In this document: positions 59,133 to 64,000 of the stretch, in pieces
Position numbering within the stretch: position 1 is the first letter of the stretch
Layout of the letters: each line of letters starts with the position of its first letter
Source: Debaryomyces hansenii CBS767
Taxonomy: Eukaryota; Ascomycota; Pichiomycetes; Serinales; Debaryomycetaceae
DNA length: 64,000 bases
Direction of reading: 5' to 3'
Assembly: GCF_000006445.2 (NCBI RefSeq)
Contig: NC_006046.2
Location: 1,364,001-1,428,000 of the forward strand
Translations under genes and position numbers: made by a program
The notes under the pieces: generated by a model
The model's input: the letters and a program-made list of their open reading frames with translations, nothing else
Database searches by the model: none
What the model was told of the DNA's origin: nothing

Positions 59133-60861
59133 TTATTTCCTACCGACTTTCAAACTCTTAACTCTTCTTAATAACGAGTTACCGGACCCTTCAACGTTTT
59201 CGCTGTCGTATCCACCAGAGTTTCTTCTCTCTTCTGATCTGTCGTAATAGTCATTGGAGCTTCTTCTGCTACTACTTTCACTTCCACTATTTTTACGTAA
59301 TCTTTGAACTAACGATTTCTTTCTTCCTAAACCACCACCGCTGACACTTAAAAATTGATCATCGGTACCTTTTGGAGCAGGTGCACCATCAATAAAAGTC
59401 GAAGAACCTAAACCAGCAGTGGTTGAACCGTGTATTGGTTCGGCCTTCATATTGGCGTCGAAATTCATCACAGAAGGGTTATGCTTTGGTGTGAATAATG
59501 ACGTTGGGACATCATTAGTTTTTCTATTAGTCTTAATCAATGGCACTTGATTATCATTACTCTGGCGTCTGACTGGTGAAGTCTTACCCACTAATTGGTC
59601 TTGTTCTCCATCGTAATTACCAAATGCCAAATTCATTTGTTCGTTTTTGTCAATGTTTCCACCCGCACCCTTTATTGAGCTATTTGGACCATCAGCAGGG
59701 AATGCCATTACTGGAGCAGCTTTAACATTCTTATTCCTATGTGGAGTACACGCGTCAAAGGGTCCATCATGATGGAAACCGCCTCCGAAGAATCCAGTCA
59801 CGTCCAATTTATCGATGGTATCCAAGTTCTTAGCTTTAACAGGCTCTGGCTGGGATTTCTTCTTGTGACGTCTTTCCTTATCTCTGTTGGAGCGGCTGTG
59901 TCTTCCTGTACCAGTACCAGTACCAGCGTCACTGTGGGAGCGATGACGTCTGGATGACGAGTGACGTCTAGACGATGATGAACCCAGTTTTTCCCTAGGA
60001 TATTCTTTTCTTGTCTTCTCAGGTCCTGCTACTTCTTCGTATGAAGGGGGTAAACCAGATTCGAGCTTAGGAGGACGTGCCGGTGGCGTGTTTGAATTGG
60101 TTCTCGCCTGTGGCACTGGTGGTGGTTCTCTGCGATGGACGTATGCGTCAGGTGCCTTAAGGGCAGAAGCAAACGGGTTATTTGACGACATTCTTCTATT
60201 AATATTAGTTAGTAGTTATCCTTATATACCAATGCGTTATAGTATGGATGTAGTAGGGTGTTTGTTGGAGTACGGAAAAATCCTTTATCTCGAAAGTACC
60301 ACTGTTGTTGATAAGCAAGCAAAAGTGGTGTTTTAAGTGGAGATGTGTGCACTTTGCTATTAATTTAAAATAGGCGCAGCCGTGCGAAGTTCAAATGCTG
60401 ACAGACAACGCTCGGTCAGTTTAGAATCGGAATCAACAAACACCCAACACATCGTTAGTAAATAAAAACTTAAGAAATACATACCTATTATCACTGTAGT
60501 TCACGCTACTATCACTTCCAGCTCTAACCGTAGTTGGAAATGTTGGCCTTGCAAGGTCATTGAATTGATCGTTTGCTGGCCTAGAATTATCACGCGATTC
60601 ATTGAAGTTCAAACTCATGTCGACGGGGTTGGGCAGACTGTAGAGATCCTCGTCGTCAGACTCTTCTATGAGCTGTTTATTTTTTTCCACCCAGTCATCA
60701 AACGCTTGATTCTGCGACGCTGAATGGCCGGACCCAAGCGACGACGCTGACCTATTGACGTGTCTCGGTGGTTCAAAATTATGTTGCCTGAACGGATTGT
60801 TGGCGGATAATCGTCTCAACGAATCCGACGACTGATACGAGTGGTTTGGTTGTTGGTACAT
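59133..60861 (-). CDS. PAL1: Pal1-family endocytic/cell-shape protein, two exons
   Basis: Exon 1 is 60861-60485 and exon 2 is 60195-59133, giving 479 residues when spliced at the first AG. Exon 1 supplies 125 codons (MYQQPNHSYQSSDSL...SDNR) with NNPF and FDDWVEKNKQLIEESDDEDL. Exon 2 begins RRMSSNNPFASALK and carries the Pal1 domain: LDTIDKLDVTGFFGGGFHHDG, FDACTPHRNKN and KAAPVMAFPADGPNSS. Each exon has an NPF motif, the ligand of EH domains such as those in Ede1 and Pan1. Yeast Pal1/Pal2 localise to early endocytic sites; fission yeast Pal1 maintains cell shape. Both NPF exons and the intron position relative to YHR097C (also intron-containing) support one gene. Confidence 0.85.
60196..60484 (-). 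other. 289-bp intron in the PAL1-like gene, tandem acceptor
   Basis: The donor is GTATGT at 60484-60479. Two TACTAAC copies occur: 60460-60454, only 24 nt from the donor, and 60214-60208, near the acceptor. The likely branch site is the latter. The acceptor region reads AATAGAAGAATG: splicing after TAG (60196) or after AAG (60193) both keep frame and differ by one Arg codon. Confidence 0.85.
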
Positions 60862-61556
60862 GACAATTTTTTGTGGGTATCAAGTGTGAAGCCTGAAAAT
60901 TGAAATCCGAAGCTTAAAATCCGAATTCTTTCTTTTTTTATAATATCAACTGTCCTTATGATCGATCCGTATTCAAGATACAATGAATCACTATAAGGTA
61001 AATTTCGATTAAGAATTTAAATTAAATCGTCTTGAGAAAATATCTGATTAATGCTGCTAATCAGGTTATTAAAAATGTTCTTAAAATAACTAACGCGTCG
61101 TAAGTGTGTTTGATATAATTAACGTTATATCACAGGCACTTTATCTATTCAGAATACAATTTTCTGATGTCTATGCTATAATATCTTAATATTGATTTAG
61201 ATCATTTCAAGAAGTGAACTTTTTGAACCTCGCTAACCGCTTAGTGATGAAATTTTGAAGCGCAATTGTTCGAATTTCGCTTCACAAATACACGACCATT
61301 ATGATTTTGGCGTCACCTACTACAATAATTATGCTAGATTGGGTATAAATACATGTATTGTCACGAGAGTAGAAATGAAAATAAATAATTAAATGTCACA
61401 GTATATAGTATGGCCAAATGCATCAGAAATAGAATTTGATGATTCTCATATTCTGGGGCTTCTGCGAATAGTGAGTGTTCTGTAGTAATAGCAGTGTAGA
61501 AAATGGTTGCATCTCACCTGTTCACCGTGTCGCATGAAACAGCAAAACATATGAAT
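60862..61556. other. Intergenic region upstream of the PAL1-like gene
   Basis: This 695-bp spacer holds the PAL1-like promoter and the PIB2 3' flank. It is AT-rich, and I see no coding or RNA feature. Confidence 0.55.
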
Positions 61557-63260
61557 CTAAAAAGAGCTCCAGGTCCAATCAGATGGCACACTTACAACTG
61601 ACGATTTTCTACGGGTATCGGCAATTGAGCCATCAATAATTGCATTATTGATCGATGCATCTTTAGTCGAGGATGTAATAGTGCCTGCGGCAGTGGCGGA
61701 GGTGGCGGATATTTTATTAGGAAGGACATCGGGATGCGTAGAACTAGCGTCGGTCTTGGAAGATTTTGCGCCGTCTTTAGGGGTATCTTGAGGAGAATCG
61801 TTGAATTGGTGGATATTATGCGGTATGGAACCAGAGCTGGAGTTGTTCACATATGGGTTTTCGATGAAGATGAATGGGGGATTGAAATTCTTGATTTTGT
61901 TTTCGTTTAGAAAGCTCGACAAATTTGCGTTGACATTGGTGACAAGCATCTGGTAGTTGTAACCACAGTCCTTGCAAACCTTGCAATTGCGGAACAAATC
62001 TGTAGGCGAGCGGATGTTTGAATTGGATTTCAAATTGGTGTATATGGGTATGACAAAACGAGCATTGGAATCTAGCACTGTGGCATGCTTGACGTCACTA
62101 CCATTGGTAGACACCGAAGGCTTGTAGTCTCCTTCTTGGTCCACAACGCTCTTTTGCCATAAGCACTCATAGCAGAAGATTTGACCGCAGAACCTGCAGT
62201 GGTGCCTTCTTCTACGCTGAGGCGAAAAAAAAACGCCAAACGCCTCAAAACACTTCATGCAATGTGACGTAAAGCTATTCGGCTTCCAATGCTTATGCGT
62301 AGGGTCTGCTGGTTGATGACTTTCACATTCTGATGAAGTACATTCGCAGTCAATCGATACCGAATAGTTCATTTTCTTGGGAGAGGTTTCAGCTGAACAC
62401 GGCATGCTGGGTGACAGTGACGACGACGTCGGGGTCAGACTTTGAGGTCTTAAAACTGCAGGCATACATAGTGGCTTCTTCAACCGGTATACTTGTTGTA
62501 AATCTGTCCCTTCTACTCCCGATAAATGACTAGCAGACGTAGGTGTACGGTGTTTGATGCGGTTGGTCTTCAGACTATCGTTTCTCTCCTGTGATGTCAC
62601 ATTGTTACTCAAGTTGTTCAAGGCATTCACCAAACTAGTCTGCTGCAAGTCGTTATCCGGAGATTCCAGCAGCATATCCAAGTTCAAATTCTTCAAATTC
62701 GTGTTGGTATTCGAATTAGACGTGTTGTTAGAGTTCGAATTCGAACTTGACGTGCTACGGTTCCTTTCATAAATATAGTTGTTGTTGGTGTAACTCAATA
62801 TCGTATTATCGGGCACATCGGTGGCCACCTCGAACGGCGTCGAAAACCTCCTGGTGGGTTGTGATAAATCAAAGTTGGCCGGAATATAAGAGTCATCCTG
62901 TACTCCTTCATCATCTCCGTCTTCTTTGACATTCCATAATCCTTCCGCCTCTCTTCTCAGCGACAGTCCGACGAATGATTCATCGTTAGCGTTATTCCGA
63001 TCCTTGAATGACCCCCGCGTGATACTACTCATCCTTGGTGCCCTTATCTGTTCGTCATAGTTAATGTCGTTATATCCTGCATTTTCATGGTTTCCTTGGT
63101 TGTTTGTCTCGTTGTTGGCGGAAATTGGTCTGTTCGATGACTGAGGTATTATATCTGAGATTACTGAGTGAATATTGGAGATATTGAGATGCTTTACAAG
63201 AGGCTTTTTCTTGAACGAAAATGCTTCGAACTGCCCTGTATCGTCCAGCTTCTCTGTCAT
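61557..63260 (-). CDS. PIB2: Pib2, FYVE protein that activates TORC1
   Basis: The 567-residue protein has a long disordered N-terminus with Asn/Ser/Thr repeats. A FYVE-type zinc finger lies at about residues 330-432: CMKCFEAFGVFF, the basic RRRRHHCRFCGQIFCYEC core that binds phosphatidylinositol 3-phosphate, and CKVCKDCG. The extreme C-terminus, VPSDWTWSSF, matches the short conserved tail of Pib2 that is needed for TORC1 activation. Pib2 sits on vacuolar and endosomal membranes and works in glutamine sensing. Length and architecture fit yeast Pib2 (635). Confidence 0.9.
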   Translation of the reverse strand: MTEKLDDTGQFEAFSFKKKPLVKHLNISNIHSVISDIIPQSSNRPISANNETNNQGNHENAGYNDINYDEQIRAPRMSSITRGSFKDRNNANDESFVGLSLRREAEGLWNVKEDGDDEGVQDDSYIPANFDLSQPTRRFSTPFEVATDVPDNTILSYTNNNYIYERNRSTSSSNSNSNNTSNSNTNTNLKNLNLDMLLESPDNDLQQTSLVNALNNLSNNVTSQERNDSLKTNRIKHRTPTSASHLSGVEGTDLQQVYRLKKPLCMPAVLRPQSLTPTSSSLSPSMPCSAETSPKKMNYSVSIDCECTSSECESHQPADPTHKHWKPNSFTSHCMKCFEAFGVFFSPQRRRRHHCRFCGQIFCYECLWQKSVVDQEGDYKPSVSTNGSDVKHATVLDSNARFVIPIYTNLKSNSNIRSPTDLFRNCKVCKDCGYNYQMLVTNVNANLSSFLNENKIKNFNPPFIFIENPYVNNSSSGSIPHNIHQFNDSPQDTPKDGAKSSKTDASSTHPDVLPNKISATSATAAGTITSSTKDASINNAIIDGSIADTRRKSSVVSVPSDWTWSSF

Positions 63261-63645
63261 TTAATATGGTCAATCTGGCTTGGTATATCGTTTTCTGTAG
63301 ATTAATAAATCCTTAATTGTTCCATGCAAGATATATCTATCAGTAAGTCGTGTATATTAGTACTGTATTTTTGCAGTTGATTTCTTTTTTTTTGATTGGT
63401 CGATAACCAATTACCGAGATTTCAATTCAAATACTGTGTACTATATCTGCCGAACAACAAGACCTGTATTCGGTGCGTGCAAGCAAACTAATGATTGTGT
63501 CGTCCACCGTAGTATAAGATCGTCCATATCAGAGGTATTACAGTGGGGGTTTGTATACAGTATAAGAATTGGTATTTACTAACTAGAAAGCATCATAATT
63601 AATACGTAACTAAGATTACTCTATCATTTTCCTCGGGTTATTCCC
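63261..63645. other. PIB2 promoter and PMP3 3' flank
   Basis: This 385-bp spacer has T-rich tracts and no visible gene. Confidence 0.55.
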
Positions 63646-63982
63646 CTAATCTTTCAAGACGACGTACAATGCATGTAAAATAGCTGGGAACCAGATAAAA
63701 CAACATAAAACAATATTAATACAAAGAGCAGAACCAGCTCCTTCTCTCATGAAAACTGCTAATGGTGGCAAGAATAAGGCTAAAAATAAAATTAGTATTT
63801 GAAGTGAATGTAAAAAAGCCACCAGCCGACCAACCCAGTCAGACGCCTGGTACTGACTGGGTGTATTGGTTCAAATTACGGCTGGATATCACGTAACCGA
63901 GCAATTGTAATTTTCGAGTGAACAAGCCAATATTTCATGTATACATACCAAGAATGATAGCAATGATCTTTTCGGAATTCAT
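63646..63982 (-). CDS. PMP3: Pmp3 plasma-membrane proteolipid, two exons
   Basis: Exon 1 is 63982-63949 (34 nt) and exon 2 is 63779-63646 (134 nt). Together they give 55 residues, exactly the length of yeast Pmp3. The spliced protein begins MNSEKIIAIILALFLPPLAV and ends WFPAILHALYVVLKD, with two hydrophobic segments. The second half (FLPPLAVFMREG, IWFPAILHAL) is the UPF0057 signature. Pmp3 modulates plasma-membrane potential; its loss causes sensitivity to Na+ and cationic drugs. No single long frame covers it, so it is missed without splicing. The promoter lies beyond the window. Confidence 0.94.
63780..63948 (-). other. 169-bp structured intron of PMP3
   Basis: The donor is GTATGT (63948-63943), a TACTAAT branch-like site lies at 63797-63791, and the acceptor is TTTTTAG ending at 63780. 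It splits a codon G|CC (phase 1). A strong nested inverted repeat lies at 63822-63885 (see findings). Confidence 0.92.
63822..63885. repeat. Nested inverted repeat inside the PMP3 intron
   Basis: The outer arms are CCAGCCG (63822-63828) and CGGCTGG (63879-63885). The middle arms are ACCAA (63829-63833) and TTGGT (63866-63870). The inner arms are ACCCAGTCAG (63833-63842) and CTGACTGGGT (63853-63862), with a 10-nt loop. All arm pairs are perfect. Confidence 0.9.
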
Positions 63983-64000
63983 ATTTAATTAGGCAACTGA

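Noticed and set aside
60433..60861. Stand-alone 142-codon protein
   Set aside because: It contains a canonical donor at codon 126; the last residues (YVFLKFLFTND...) are intron sequence. It is exon 1 of the PAL1-like gene.
1..64000. Transposons, LTRs, CRISPR arrays, prophage or biosynthetic clusters
   Set aside because: I saw no transposase, integrase, reverse transcriptase, long terminal repeats, spacer arrays or NRPS/PKS-type genes in either strand.

Overview
This window is nuclear chromosomal DNA from a budding yeast. It is AT-rich, genes are densely packed on both strands, and introns are few and short. Where introns occur they have GTATGT or GTAAGT donors and TACTAAC-like branch sites. 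Both tRNA genes have internal eukaryotic features, and one carries an intron. Protein content, gene style and rarity of CTG codons fit the CTG clade of Saccharomycotina. A Debaryomyces hansenii-like species is my best guess, from memory of family resemblance and not from a search. If that is right, CTG codons should be read as serine; protein statements here use the standard table.

Layout. 0-5.3 kb: the end of one glutathione transferase gene, a second intron-containing copy in tandem, a KTR/KRE2-family mannosyltransferase, and mitochondrial aspartyl-tRNA synthetase (MSD1). 5.3-12.5 kb: NOP9, BET4 (its start codon is a separate three-base exon), MAD2, CTK2 and the porin POR1. 12.5-13.9 kb: a gene-poor, unusually G-rich spacer with a 24-bp tandem repeat. 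13.9-20.6 kb: a Nudix hydrolase, ERB1, an extended IST3, a LOA1/VPS66 acyltransferase relative, and the divergent histone pair H2A/H2B. 20.9-27 kb: BST1, an unrecognised His-rich secretory-type protein with a broken start, an MRP8-like protein, and SEC66. 27-43.6 kb: SEC3, a PalC/YGR122W-like BRO1-domain protein, YND1, NUG1, PAC2, TMA20 and MPH1. 43.7-47 kb: a sparsely coding stretch with a small conserved-looking ORF and a protein with a Reg1-like motif and a PP1-docking motif. 47-58.7 kb: an AVT3/AVT4-like vacuolar transporter, a zinc-cluster regulator, a pyruvate decarboxylase, tRNA-Val, ALG8, tRNA-Lys with intron, DBP5 and RSM26. 58.7-64 kb: a two-exon PAL1 relative, PIB2 and a two-exon PMP3 whose intron contains a strong nested hairpin.

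There is no operon logic here, but themes recur. Ribosome biogenesis is represented by NOP9, ERB1 and NUG1; NOP9 and ERB1 have PAC-like promoter elements. The secretory pathway and glycosylation account for KTR, BET4, BST1, SEC66, SEC3, YND1 and ALG8. Mitochondrial functions are MSD1, POR1 and RSM26. I found no transposon, CRISPR array, virus-derived gene or biosynthetic cluster. The most unusual observations are the one-codon first exon of BET4, the structured PMP3 intron, the TAGAAG tandem acceptor in the PAL1-like gene, the frame break at the start of the His-rich gene, and the enlarged IST3 tail.
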